From: Pseudomonas mendocina
GTDB taxonomy: Bacteria > Pseudomonadota > Gammaproteobacteria > Pseudomonadales > Pseudomonadaceae
Assembly: GCF_003008615.1 (NCBI RefSeq)
Contig: NZ_CP027657.1
Location: 2,914,001-2,978,000 of the forward strand
Direction: 5' to 3'
DNA length: 64,000 nt
Shown in pieces: positions 36,867-45,715 of this stretch. The position numbers were made by a program, and so were the translations under genes. Below the pieces are notes generated by a model. It searched no databases. It had not been told where the DNA came from and saw nothing but the letters and a program-made list of their open reading frames with translations. Every line of letters begins with the position of its first letter. Within the stretch, counting starts at the first letter, position 1.

Positions 36867-38004
36867 TGCCATGGCACGTCTGCATCTGATGGGCGAGCGG
36901 CCCGGGCCGTTGTGCGTGCGTGGCCAGGGCTCCTGGCTGTGGGATGCCGAGGGGCGCGCCTATCTCGACTTCGACCAGAACCTGGGCGCCAACAGCCTTG
37001 GCCATAGCCCGACCTTGTTGCTGGAAACCCTGCGTCGGCAAGCGGACTTGCTGATCAGCTCCGGGCTTGAGCAATGCAGCCGTGGTCAGCTGAAGCTGGC
37101 CGCGCAGTTGTGTCAGGCCGCTGGCAGTGAGCGTGTGGCCTTCTGCAGCGATAGTGTGCGGGCCAATGCACTGGCGGTGCGTCTGGCCCTGCAATGGGCC
37201 GCCGCACAGAATCCAGCCGCCGAGCGCCTGGTTCTGCTCGAAGGCAGCCACCTCGACCCTATCGTATTCGGGGCGGCGAGCCAGGTGCTGCGTGTGCCTT
37301 TCAATGACCTCGAGGCACTTGCTGCAGTCATCGACTCGCGTTGCGCTGCGGTGCTGATCGAACCCTTACAACAGTCTGCTGGTGTGGTGCCGGCGACACT
37401 GGAGTACCTGCAAGGCGCGCAGCGGCTATGCCGTGAGCAGGGCGCCGTACTGATCCTCGATGAAACCAGCAGCGGCATGGGACGTTGTGGGACGTTGCTG
37501 GCCGAGGAGTTGTACGGCGTGCGCGCCGACCTATTGACCCTGGGTAGTGCATTGGCTGGTGGCTTGCCGCTGGCTGCCGTACTGGCCCGAGGGAGCATCG
37601 CCGCGCAGGCCGATGCCGAGTCGCCAGCGAGTTTCCCTGGCGAGGCCCTGTTGACCTGCGCCGGTGTCGCGGTGCTGGCGGCGGTGCTCGAAGGCAGTTT
37701 TCTCGGCCAGGTACGAGAAGTGGCCGAACATCTGCGCGAAGGCCTGGCGCAACTGGCGCGGCGCCATGGGCACGGCCCTTTGCGGGGGCACGGCTTGTTG
37801 CTCGGCCTGCCGCTGATCGGGCAGACGGCCAGTGCGGTGCGGCGTGCAGCACGTGAGCAGGGACTGCTGATCGGGGTGGCTCGTGGTGACTGTCTGCGCT
37901 TGAGCCCGGCAATGACGGTCAGCCATGGCAACGTCGAGGAAATGCTCAGGCGCCTGGGACGGGCACTGCAGCGTGTCGAGCAAGCGCGCGTGGAGGTGGC
38001 CTGA
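36859..38004 (+). CDS. Class III aminotransferase homologue lacking the PLP lysine
   Basis: A 381-residue protein with the full fold-type I class III layout of acetylornithine/succinylornithine aminotransferases (WLWDAEGRAYLDFDQN, ERVAFCSDSVRAN, LILDETSSGMGR). The position of the Schiff-base lysine in the family motif T-x-x-K-A-L-x-G-G reads TLGSALAGG here, with serine 230 in its place. The usual SGAEAN is DSVRAN and DEVQ is DETS. The pyridine-binding aspartate (D201) is kept. It can hardly be an ordinary transaminase: a binding, scaffolding or regulatory role is more likely. It overlaps the MOSC gene by eight bases and the next gene by one. Confidence 0.85.
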   Translation: MRDAMARLHLMGERPGPLCVRGQGSWLWDAEGRAYLDFDQNLGANSLGHSPTLLLETLRRQADLLISSGLEQCSRGQLKLAAQLCQAAGSERVAFCSDSVRANALAVRLALQWAAAQNPAAERLVLLEGSHLDPIVFGAASQVLRVPFNDLEALAAVIDSRCAAVLIEPLQQSAGVVPATLEYLQGAQRLCREQGAVLILDETSSGMGRCGTLLAEELYGVRADLLTLGSALAGGLPLAAVLARGSIAAQADAESPASFPGEALLTCAGVAVLAAVLEGSFLGQVREVAEHLREGLAQLARRHGHGPLRGHGLLLGLPLIGQTASAVRRAAREQGLLIGVARGDCLRLSPAMTVSHGNVEEMLRRLGRALQRVEQARVEVA

Positions 38005-38708
38005 TGCGTATCGCGGTGATTCAACACAGCGCAGCTGCAGGGCCGGCGGCGCTCGAGCGCTGGCTTGGCGAACATCAAGTGAGCGTGCACCGGCCTTATG
38101 TCGGCACGCCTCTGCCGATGCTGGAGGAGTTCGAGTTGCTGGTGCTGCTTGGTGGCTCGTTGAGCGTTCACGATGAGCGCTGCCATGCCTGGCTGGCCGA
38201 GGAGAAACGCCTGATTCATCGGGCGCTGCTGGCTCGCAAGCGGGTCTTCGGTACGGCGTTCGGGGCTCAGCTACTTGCCGAGGCGCTGGGCGCGCGCGTC
38301 AGCCCGTGTGCGGATGGTGTGCGCATCGGTTGGTGGCAGTTGGAGAAAGACCCGCAATCGCGTCTTTCTCCGCTTGGTCGCATGTTGCCGCAGCGTTTGC
38401 TGGCGCTGCACTGGCAGCGTGAGATTTGCAACCTGCCGCATGGCGCCATCGCCTTGTATGGATCAGCCGCGGACGAGTTGCAGGGTTTCGTCTGGCAGGA
38501 ACGTGCCATCGGTTTGCTCTGCCCGTTGGAGTGCGATGCGCAGAGTCTGGATGAGCGCCTGCAGCATGATGCTGCCGATTTGCGCTTGCCTGGCCAGGTT
38601 CAGGACGCGGCCAGCATTCGTGATGCCGCGCCCCATTCGGCATCGGCCAACGCGACGCTGCTGCGCATGCTCGATTACCTCTCGGGTGCCCATGCCCACA
38701 TGACCTGA
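38004..38708 (+). CDS. Class I glutamine amidotransferase homologue lacking the catalytic Cys and His
   Basis: A 234-residue protein of the GMP-synthase-type glutaminase family. LLVLLGGSLSVHD and the nucleophile elbow are recognisable, but the elbow reads GTAFGAQ where the family has G-x-C-x-G-x-Q (Ala85 for Cys). The downstream FHPE motif is CPLE (Pro174 for His). Both catalytic residues are lost while the fold-bearing segments are kept. It is the third gene of the LysR-linked operon and is closed by a terminator. Confidence 0.85.
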   Translation: MRIAVIQHSAAAGPAALERWLGEHQVSVHRPYVGTPLPMLEEFELLVLLGGSLSVHDERCHAWLAEEKRLIHRALLARKRVFGTAFGAQLLAEALGARVSPCADGVRIGWWQLEKDPQSRLSPLGRMLPQRLLALHWQREICNLPHGAIALYGSAADELQGFVWQERAIGLLCPLECDAQSLDERLQHDAADLRLPGQVQDAASIRDAAPHSASANATLLRMLDYLSGAHAHMT

Positions 38709-38731
38709 ACACCCTTTGGCGAGCCTTTCGC

Positions 38732-38758
38732 AGCGCCCCGTTCAGCGGGGCGTTTTTT
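38732..38758 (+). terminator. Rho-independent terminator
   Basis: CGCCCCG-TTCAG-CGGGGCG is followed by TTTTTT. It ends the MOSC operon and, on the other strand, faces the FMN reductase gene. Confidence 0.9.
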
Positions 38759-38799
38759 ATGGCCTGCCATCCCTGGCGACCACTGCGTGACGTCGGGGA

Positions 38800-39357
38800 T
38801 CAGCCGGCGTGCTGGGCCACCCACGCCGCGTAGGCGTCGATGAATTTCTGCAGGAACGGCTTGATGCTGTCGCTGAGCACGCCGTTCTCGTCGAAGAAGT
38901 TACCCGCGCCGCCGAGGTAAGCCTCCGGCTGCTGCAGCACGTAGACGTCGAGGAACACCAGGCACTGGCGCAGATGGTGGTTGGCGCCGAAACCACCAAT
39001 TGCGCCTGGCGAGGCGCTCAGTACAGCGCCGGGTTTGCCGCTGAAGCCGCTTTTGCCATAAGGACGCGAGCCGACGTCGATGGCGTTCTTCATCGCGCCG
39101 GGGATCGAGCGGTTGTACTCGGGGGTGATGAACAGCACCGCGTCGGCGGCGTTGAGTTTGCTGCGGAAGGGGGCGTAGGCGGCCGGTGCGTTCTCGCCGT
39201 CGGCGTCTTCGTTGTACAGCGGCAGGTCGCCGATCTCGAGGATTTCCAGATTCAGCGAAGCCGGCGCCAGGTCGGCCAGCGCCAGTGCCAGCTTGCGGTT
39301 GATGGAGGCCTTGCGCAGGCTGCCGACCAGTACGGCGACATTGTAGGTCTTGCTCAT
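38800..39357 (-). CDS. NADPH-dependent FMN reductase (ChrR/azoreductase type)
   Basis: A 185-residue flavodoxin-like protein. The FMN phosphate loop is GSLRKASINRKLA and the isoalloxazine contact PEYNRSIPGAMKNAID. ChrR-type enzymes reduce quinones, chromate and other electrophiles. It begins MSKTYNVAVL; it is a single gene. Confidence 0.9.
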   Translation of the reverse strand: MSKTYNVAVLVGSLRKASINRKLALALADLAPASLNLEILEIGDLPLYNEDADGENAPAAYAPFRSKLNAADAVLFITPEYNRSIPGAMKNAIDVGSRPYGKSGFSGKPGAVLSASPGAIGGFGANHHLRQCLVFLDVYVLQQPEAYLGGAGNFFDENGVLSDSIKPFLQKFIDAYAAWVAQHAG

Positions 39358-39438
39358 GTGTACTCCCGAAGGTGTGGTGAGGAAGGAATCACCACTATAG
39401 ACCCCGGATGTTTCCGCGGGTGCTCTGGCTCGGTGCTC

Positions 39439-40344
39439 TTATCCTGTATTCGTGTTGCCGAAGGCGCTCAGCAGATCTTCGGCGAAGGCTTTCTGCGCCT
39501 CGCTGGCAGGATGGCCGCGATGGCTGGCCAGATGAAATTGCACGGTGAAATCCCACTTGCCGGGCAGGGCGCGCAGGCTGCCGCGGGCGGCCCAGGGCTC
39601 AGCAACATGCTCGGGCAGGTAACCCAGGTGTGCGCCGGAAAGGATGAACGCCAGGCTGCCCTCGACCTGTTCGCAACGTGCGCTGCTGGTGCCGCCTTGC
39701 CATGGCTCGTCGGCGGCGACGAAGCGGTAGGGATGTACGACCCGGTCGCAGTCCTGCAGATCATCGACGCTCAGCGTTTCCCGCTCGAACAACGGATGTT
39801 GGCGGCTGCAGTACAGGCGCTGGCGCTCATCGAACAGCGGCTGATAATCCAGCGCCATCTGGTTACCCGAAAAGTAGCCGATGGCGAGCTGCAACTGATC
39901 CTGTAGCAGGCGCCGCTCCAGCTCGGCGGGCATGGCGCTGAGCAGCTCGATCTGCACCGCCTGGTTGCGCTGACGAAAACGTCCGATGGCCTCGCCGATA
40001 CGTTCCAGCACCTCATCCGACAGCGCCTCGGAAACGCCAATGCGCAATTCGCCGAGCAGCTTGTCGGCCATGCCCTGGGCTTCGCCCTTGAAGGTCTCGA
40101 TGGCGGCGAACAACTTGCGCGTGGCACTCAGCACCTGTTCGCCCTTGGGCGTCAGGCGAAAGCCGGCCTTGCCGCGCTCGCACAGGCGAAAGCCCAGGCG
40201 GGTTTCCAGCTTGGCCATCTGCGTGCTGATGGTCGACTGACCAATGCCCAGTTCGCCCTGCGCGGCACTGAAGCCGCCGCTCTCCACCACGGTGACGAAC
40301 AGCCGCAGCAGTTGCAGGTCGAGATCGCGTAGTTGGCTGAGCAT
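39439..40344 (-). CDS. LysR family regulator (probable regulator of the guanidino/polyamine operon)
   Basis: A 301-residue protein: winged helix at 5-65 (GFSAAQGELGIGQSTISTQMAKLE) and effector domain to the C-terminus. The start at 40344 (MLSQLRDLDL) has GTGGA about eight bases upstream; the ATG at 40359 lacks one. It is divergent from a substrate-binding protein and an agmatinase-like gene, like GbuR/GpuR regulators of guanidino compound use. A CTTCG-N8-CGAAG dyad lies in the intergenic region. Confidence 0.9.
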   Translation of the reverse strand: MLSQLRDLDLQLLRLFVTVVESGGFSAAQGELGIGQSTISTQMAKLETRLGFRLCERGKAGFRLTPKGEQVLSATRKLFAAIETFKGEAQGMADKLLGELRIGVSEALSDEVLERIGEAIGRFRQRNQAVQIELLSAMPAELERRLLQDQLQLAIGYFSGNQMALDYQPLFDERQRLYCSRQHPLFERETLSVDDLQDCDRVVHPYRFVAADEPWQGGTSSARCEQVEGSLAFILSGAHLGYLPEHVAEPWAARGSLRALPGKWDFTVQFHLASHRGHPASEAQKAFAEDLLSAFGNTNTG

Positions 40345-40387
40345 CAGGGTTCCACACATTGATGACTGTCGATGTTGGAGTAGAACA

Positions 40388-40405
40388 CTTCGTATTTATC
40401 CGAAG
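40388..40405. promoter_or_regulatory. Candidate LysR binding site
   Basis: CTTCG-TATTTATC-CGAAG is a dyad in the 140-base gap between the divergent lysR and binding-protein genes, about 80 bases before the latter's start. The position and T-N-A spacing fit a LysR recognition site. Confidence 0.5.
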
Positions 40406-40484
40406 CAACGGCGGGCGCAGGATGCAGATATCCCAGCCTCCACGAGAGAGGTACAGTCAACCGCATCTGCCAGAGGATCGAACC

Positions 40485-41558
40485 ATGCGTCTTGCTGCAA
40501 GCCTGCTGCTTCTGGTCATCGCCACGCCTTTGGCGGCGGAGACCAAGCAGCTCAATCTGTACAACTGGGCCGACTACGTGGCGCCACAGGCGCTCAAGCG
40601 CTTTCAGGACGAAAGCGGAATCCGCGTCAAATACGACACCTTCGACAGTACCGATGTGCTGGAGAGCAAGCTGATGACCGGTGGCAGCGGCTACGACGTC
40701 GTTTTCCCGGCTTCCAGCGGCCTGTCGCGTGCCATTCAGGCCAAGGCGCTGCAGCCGGTCGGTGCGTTGAAAAATGCCGGCAACCTCGACCCGGAACTGC
40801 TGGCCAAGCTGACCAGTGTCGACCCCGGCAATCGCTACGGCGTGCCCTACACCTGGGGCACGGTGGGCCTGGCCATCAACAAGCAGGCCGTCGAGCAGCG
40901 CCTGCCCGGCGTGGCGCTGAACAGCCTCGATCTGCTGTTCAAGCCCGAATACGCCAGCAAATTGAAGGACTGCGGCATCTCCGTGCTCGACTCGCCGCAG
41001 GAGGTGATCGCCATCGCTCTCAATTACCTGGGCAAACCGCCGTACAGCGCTGATGTCGCCGATCTGCAAGCTGCCAGTGCGTTGCTCGCGGTGCTGCAAC
41101 CGAACCTGCGCTACATCGGCAATGCCCGGCAGATCGATGACCTGGCCAAGGGCGAAGCCTGCCTGGCGCTGACCTATACCGGCGACGCTGGCATGGCCGC
41201 CGCTCGCGCTGCCGAGGCCGAGCAGCCGTTCGAGGTGCTCTATCGCATCCCGCGTGAAGGCACGCTGATCTGGTTCGACACCATGGCCATTCCGGCCGAT
41301 GCGCCACACCCGCAGGCGGCGCGTGCCTTCATTGATTTCATGCTGCAGCCTGAGGCCATCGCCGAGCTGACCAACGAGCTGTTCTTCGCCAACGCTAACC
41401 GCGCGGCCACGCCGCTGCTGGACGAAGCGGTGAGCGGCGACCCGGATATCTACCCGCCCGAGGCCGTGCGTGCGCGCCTGTTCGCCGAGCAGGTGCTGAG
41501 CCTGCGTGAGCAGCGTCAGCGCACCCGTCTGTGGACGGCGTTCCGCAGTCAGTACTGA
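40485..41558 (+). CDS. Polyamine-type periplasmic substrate-binding protein
   Basis: A 357-residue PotF/SpuD-like protein. It has a cleavable signal peptide (first 18 residues, ending LAA) and no lipobox. The mature start LNLYNWADYVAP and the TFDSTDVLESKLMTGGSGYDVVFP region are characteristic. Polyamines or guanidino compounds are the likely ligands. No ABC permease genes adjoin it. The start at 40485 has AGAGG upstream; the next gene follows after 29 bases. Confidence 0.88.
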   Translation: MRLAASLLLLVIATPLAAETKQLNLYNWADYVAPQALKRFQDESGIRVKYDTFDSTDVLESKLMTGGSGYDVVFPASSGLSRAIQAKALQPVGALKNAGNLDPELLAKLTSVDPGNRYGVPYTWGTVGLAINKQAVEQRLPGVALNSLDLLFKPEYASKLKDCGISVLDSPQEVIAIALNYLGKPPYSADVADLQAASALLAVLQPNLRYIGNARQIDDLAKGEACLALTYTGDAGMAAARAAEAEQPFEVLYRIPREGTLIWFDTMAIPADAPHPQAARAFIDFMLQPEAIAELTNELFFANANRAATPLLDEAVSGDPDIYPPEAVRARLFAEQVLSLREQRQRTRLWTAFRSQY

Positions 41559-41587
41559 GCGACTTTCCTGAGAGATCGAGAACCGCC

Positions 41588-42553
41588 ATGGATCAAGCCT
41601 TCGACAACGACCAGGCCATCACCCGCGACAGCCTTTACGGCACCGCAGCCGAGCCGACCTACGCCGGTATCACCAGCTTCATGCGCCGGCGTTATAGCCG
41701 TGACCTCACCGGGGTGGATCTGGCCATCAGTGGTGTGCCGTTCGACACCGCCACCACCAACCGTCCTGGCAGCCGCTTTGGCCCGCGGGCGATCCGCGCG
41801 GCTTCGATCCAGTCAGCCTGGGCACGGCATTTCCCCTGGGAGTTCGACCCCTTCGATGTGCTCGCCTGCGTCGACTATGGCGACTGCCATTTCGATCACG
41901 GCACGCCGCAGGACACTCCTGCGGTGATCGAGGCGCACGCCACGCGGATTCTCGATGCCGGCAGCGCGTTGCTGACTCTGGGGGGCGATCACTTCATCAG
42001 CTATCCGCTGCTCAAGGCACATGCGAAGAAGCACGGCACGCTGGCGCTGATCCACTTCGATGCGCACAGCGATACCTGGCCGGACGAAGAGGTCAAGCGC
42101 ATCGACCACGGCACCATGTTCTACCACGCCGCGCGCGAAGGCCTGGTCGACCCGGCGCGCTCGGTGCAGGTCGGCCTGCGCACCACCAATGATGATGTGA
42201 TGGGGTTTCAGGTACTCGATGCGCGTGAGGCGCATCGCAGTACGCCAGAGCAGATCGCCGAGCGTATTCGCGCGCGTGTCGGTGACCATCCGGTGTACCT
42301 GACCTTCGATATCGATTGCCTCGACCCGGCTTTCGCGCCCGGCACCGGTACGCCTGTCTGTGGTGGGTTGTCCAGCCACCAGGCGCTGGAAATCCTGCGT
42401 GGTCTGCGTGGCATCAACCTGGTCGGCATGGACGTGGTGGAAGTGGCGCCGCCCTACGATCACGCCGAGGTCACCGCGCTGGCCGGCGCCACCCTGGCGA
42501 TGGAGATGATCTGCCTGTATGCCGCCCGGCATAAGGTCGATGTAGCCGGTTGA
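41588..42553 (+). CDS. Agmatinase / guanidinobutyrase family ureohydrolase
   Basis: A 321-residue arginase-fold enzyme with all Mn ligands in place: GGDHFISYP, HFDAHSDTW and TFDIDCLDPAFAPGTGTP. Family members release urea from agmatine (SpeB), 4-guanidinobutyrate (GbuA) or 3-guanidinopropionate (GpuA). The length and the LysR neighbour suit GbuA/GpuA best, but sequence alone does not settle the substrate. It is in an operon with the binding protein upstream. Confidence 0.9.
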   Translation: MDQAFDNDQAITRDSLYGTAAEPTYAGITSFMRRRYSRDLTGVDLAISGVPFDTATTNRPGSRFGPRAIRAASIQSAWARHFPWEFDPFDVLACVDYGDCHFDHGTPQDTPAVIEAHATRILDAGSALLTLGGDHFISYPLLKAHAKKHGTLALIHFDAHSDTWPDEEVKRIDHGTMFYHAAREGLVDPARSVQVGLRTTNDDVMGFQVLDAREAHRSTPEQIAERIRARVGDHPVYLTFDIDCLDPAFAPGTGTPVCGGLSSHQALEILRGLRGINLVGMDVVEVAPPYDHAEVTALAGATLAMEMICLYAARHKVDVAG

Positions 42554-42561
42554 GCCGCTCG

Positions 42562-42592
42562 AAGCCAGCCCGGAGGCGCCGAGGCTGGCTTT
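42562..42592. terminator. Terminator-like hairpin
   Basis: AAGCCAGCC/GGCTGGCTT flanks a 12-base loop between two convergent genes. The U tract is poor, so it may be a weak terminator. Confidence 0.5.
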
Positions 42593-42599
42593 GCGGTCT

Positions 42600-43955
42600 T
42601 CAGCCCTTGAGCAGAACCGCCGCCATCACAGCCACCATTACCACGGCCAGCAGAAGCGCGCCGCGGCCACTCGACATGCCAGCAGCGGCGTCATCGCCAC
42701 TGGCTCTGTCTATCCTTTGCTCGACATTGGTTACAGCGGTATTCGCCAGTTGGCCAATGTCGGTGGCGCGTTCGGGCTCCCGCGAGGGGGCAAACGAGCC
42801 TGCCGGTTCTATCTTTAAGGCCTTCTGTTCAACGGGTGCCTGGATGAGCTCACTGTCGCGATAGCTTTCCAGTACCTGCGGTTGCTGGCCGGCTCCGATG
42901 GCGAGTACCTCCAGTTTGCAGGTCACTTCGAGGTTGATCATCAACGAGCGGTCGGCGTCGTCATCGCTCCCCTGTACCCGCTGCCATTCCTCACGCATTT
43001 CCTCGTGTGCCAGGGCCTCCCACAGCTGTTCCAACGCAGGCAGCTCGAGGTGCTCTGGCAGCAGGATGCTTTGTTGGCCAACCAGCTTCACACCGCGTAC
43101 CGGCTTGCCGAAGGCCGGCAGATAGGTCTCTGGGTTGAGCATGTATTGCGCGCTGTAGTGCACGTCACTGCCGACCACCAGGCGTACGTGCTGCCATTCC
43201 TGTTGGCGGGCGGACAGGTCGGGCTGACCGCTTTCGAGAGCACGTTGGCGCAGCGCACGCAGCATGGCCGAGAGGATGTCGTAGGTGACTGGATAGGCCG
43301 GCTGGCTTTCGTCCAGTGGCTGACCACCAAGGACGATTTCACAATGCTGCTGTGGCAGGCCGGCCAGTTCTTCCAGTTTGAGTTGCTCCTGATAGGTATC
43401 CAGGCGGCTCGGGTAAACCAGGGTTCGGCTATCGGCAAACGCCGGGGTCAGGGTGATGGTCATGCCTGGCAACAGCGCGCAGGTATGTCTCACGGGCTGC
43501 GAGATATCGGACTCCTGCAATTGCTTCAGTGCCTTGGCCATGGCATCGACCGGCTTCAGGCGCGCGTGCAGTGCTTCGACTCCGGCGCTGGCAGGCCCGT
43601 CGGCCAGCAACAGCAGATTGCCGATGTAAATGCCGGGGATTATCTGGTGTTCATGCAACGGCTGATCCGGATCAGGATGCTCCTCACCGAAGTTGAAGCA
43701 GCCACCCGAGTGCAACTGGACATGGGCTCTGAGCCCATAGAGCAGCGGCTCGACATCCGCGGCGTGCCTGACGCGCTCCGGATGCTGGTCGGCCAATGCC
43801 TGGCGTACCAGGAAACCTGCCAGGTTCAGCAGATTTTCGCTGTGCTCGGGTTGGCCATCGATTTCCAGGGAAAGATCTGGCCATGCCTGGAAGGGCATAT
43901 CCCCTTCGATGGGGTTGGTGCAGAAAACGAACGGAGTGGGGGCGGGCATGCTCAT
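42600..43955 (-). CDS. Unknown tail-anchored protein
   Basis: A 451-residue protein I do not recognise. It has no signal peptide. The first 340 residues look like a soluble globular domain with many His/Pro/Leu (LHEHQIIPGIYIGNLLL). A charged linker follows (about 340-425), and one transmembrane helix at the very C-terminus (GALLLAVVMVAVMAAVLLKG) would anchor it with the bulk in the cytoplasm. The start at 43955 has AAGGA upstream. It is monocistronic and convergent with the agmatinase-like gene. Confidence 0.75.
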   Translation of the reverse strand: MSMPAPTPFVFCTNPIEGDMPFQAWPDLSLEIDGQPEHSENLLNLAGFLVRQALADQHPERVRHAADVEPLLYGLRAHVQLHSGGCFNFGEEHPDPDQPLHEHQIIPGIYIGNLLLLADGPASAGVEALHARLKPVDAMAKALKQLQESDISQPVRHTCALLPGMTITLTPAFADSRTLVYPSRLDTYQEQLKLEELAGLPQQHCEIVLGGQPLDESQPAYPVTYDILSAMLRALRQRALESGQPDLSARQQEWQHVRLVVGSDVHYSAQYMLNPETYLPAFGKPVRGVKLVGQQSILLPEHLELPALEQLWEALAHEEMREEWQRVQGSDDDADRSLMINLEVTCKLEVLAIGAGQQPQVLESYRDSELIQAPVEQKALKIEPAGSFAPSREPERATDIGQLANTAVTNVEQRIDRASGDDAAAGMSSGRGALLLAVVMVAVMAAVLLKG

Positions 43956-44044
43956 CGGTAACGATCCTTGTTCATGAGAGAGGCGCACCATGCCAGCCCC
44001 GAACCGGGCGCGCAACCATGCAGGTTAGAGCGCGTGAGCGCAGG

Positions 44045-44071
44045 CAAAAAAACGGGCCTGTGCGGCCCGTG
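44045..44071 (-). terminator. Rho-independent terminator of the CoA-transferase operon
   Basis: On the minus strand, ACGGGCC-GCACA-GGCCCGT is followed by TTTTTT. It lies ten bases past the CoA-transferase stop. Confidence 0.9.
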
Positions 44072-44080
44072 AGTTCACGC

Positions 44081-45640
44081 TCAAAGATTTCCCAGGCATT
44101 GCGCCAGGCCGATTGGCTCGGGCCGGAACAGCCGCGCATCCATCAGTTTCGGTTCGCGCACGATGGGGGCGAAGTCCATGCGGGCGAGGATGTCGCGCTC
44201 GATGTCCACGCCCGGCGCCACCTCGATCAGCTCTAGGCCTTCGACACTCAGGCGCAATACGCAGCGCTCGGTGACGTAGAGCACCGGTTGGCCGCGTTCG
44301 GCAGCCAGGCGTCCGGCGAAGGTGCGGTGCTCCACTGCGCTGACGAACTTGCGCAGTGCGCCGTCCTGGACGATGCGCAACTGGCCGTCCTCGATGCGGA
44401 TGTCCTGCGTGCCGGCGCTGAAGGTGCCGACGAACACCACCTGCTTGGCGTTCTGGCTGATGTTTATGAAGCCGCCGGCGCCGGCCAGGCGCGAGCCGAA
44501 TTTGGACACATTGAGGTTGCCAGCTGCATCGGCCTGGGCCAGGCCGAGGAAGGCGATATCCAGGCCGCCGCCATCATAGAAATCGAACTGATAAGGCTGG
44601 TCGAGCAGCGCGCTGTGGTTGCTCGCTGCACCGAAATCCAGCCCCGAAGCCGGCACGCCGCCGATCACACCGGGCTCGGCGGTCAGGGTCAGGCGCTCGA
44701 TCACGCCTTCTTCGGCGGCCACCGCCGCGACGCCCTCGGGCATGCCGATGCCAAGGTTGACCACTGCGCCGCTCTTGAGCTCAAGCGCCGCGCGGCGGGC
44801 GATCAGCTTGCGCACGTCCAGCGGCAGCGGTGCCAGGCTGTCCACCGGTACGCGGGTTTCCGCAGCGAAGGCCGGGTTGTAGGCGGTGGCGAAGGTCTGC
44901 TGGTGATTGGCCGACTCGGCCACCACCACGCAATCCACCAGGATGCCGGGAATCTTCACCTGACGTGGGTTGAGCGAACCGCGCTCGACCACTCGTTCGA
45001 CCTGGGCAATCACCAGACCGCCGCTGTTGCGCGCAGCCATGGCGATGGCCAGGCTCTCGATGGTCAACGCCTCGCGCTCGAAACTGAGGTTGCCATCGGG
45101 ATCGCTGCTGGTGGCGCGGACGATGCCGACATGCACCGGAAAGGTCGGGTAGAACAGGTAATCCTCGCCGTCGATGGGCATCAGCCGCACCAGATCGGCT
45201 GTGGTGCGTGCATTGAGCTTGCCGCCGCCATGGCGCGGGTCGACGTAGGTGCCGAGGCCGACGCGTGACAACTGCCCCGGCTTGCCGGCGGCGATGTCGC
45301 GAAACAGCTGGGAGATCACCCCCTGCGGCAGGTTGTAGGCCTCGATGCGATTGTCCACCGCCAGCTTCTGCAACCCTGGCACCAGGCCCCAGTGACCGCC
45401 GATCACGCGGCGCACCAGGCCTTCATGAGCCAGGTGGTTGAGGCCGCGGCCCTTGCCGTCACCCTGGCCGGCGGCATACACCAGGGTCAGATCGCGCGGT
45501 GCCTGCTCGGCAACGAAGCGCTGTTCCAGAGCAATGGCGATCTGCTCGGCGAAACCGATGCCGACAAAGCCGCCGGTGGCCAGGTTGGCGTTGTCCGGGA
45601 TACGCGCCACGGCAGCGGCGGCGGTCATGATCTTGCTCAT
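44081..45640 (-). CDS. Acyl-CoA:acetate/3-ketoacid CoA-transferase (YdiF-like)
   Basis: A 519-residue family I CoA-transferase with alpha and beta parts fused in one chain. The beta-part active site is [11 protein letters not shown], where the glutamate forms the CoA thioester; [10 protein letters not shown] marks the alpha part. It moves CoA between short-chain acids such as acetoacetate, hydroxybutyrate or acetate. It is co-directional with a GntP permease 75 bases upstream, probably in one operon for uptake and activation of a short hydroxy or keto acid. Confidence 0.9.
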   Translation of the reverse strand: MSKIMTAAAAVARIPDNANLATGGFVGIGFAEQIAIALEQRFVAEQAPRDLTLVYAAGQGDGKGRGLNHLAHEGLVRRVIGGHWGLVPGLQKLAVDNRIEAYNLPQGVISQLFRDIAAGKPGQLSRVGLGTYVDPRHGGGKLNARTTADLVRLMPIDGEDYLFYPTFPVHVGIVRATSSDPDGNLSFEREALTIESLAIAMAARNSGGLVIAQVERVVERGSLNPRQVKIPGILVDCVVVAESANHQQTFATAYNPAFAAETRVPVDSLAPLPLDVRKLIARRAALELKSGAVVNLGIGMPEGVAAVAAEEGVIERLTLTAEPGVIGGVPASGLDFGAASNHSALLDQPYQFDFYDGGGLDIAFLGLAQADAAGNLNVSKFGSRLAGAGGFINISQNAKQVVFVGTFSAGTQDIRIEDGQLRIVQDGALRKFVSAVEHRTFAGRLAAERGQPVLYVTERCVLRLSVEGLELIEVAPGVDIERDILARMDFAPIVREPKLMDARLFRPEPIGLAQCLGNL

Positions 45641-45715
45641 AGCGGGTACTCATGCAAAACGGGTATTTGCAGGCGCGGCTGGGCGGAGCACCGCCCGCCG
45701 CTCCTGCAGCGGTCG

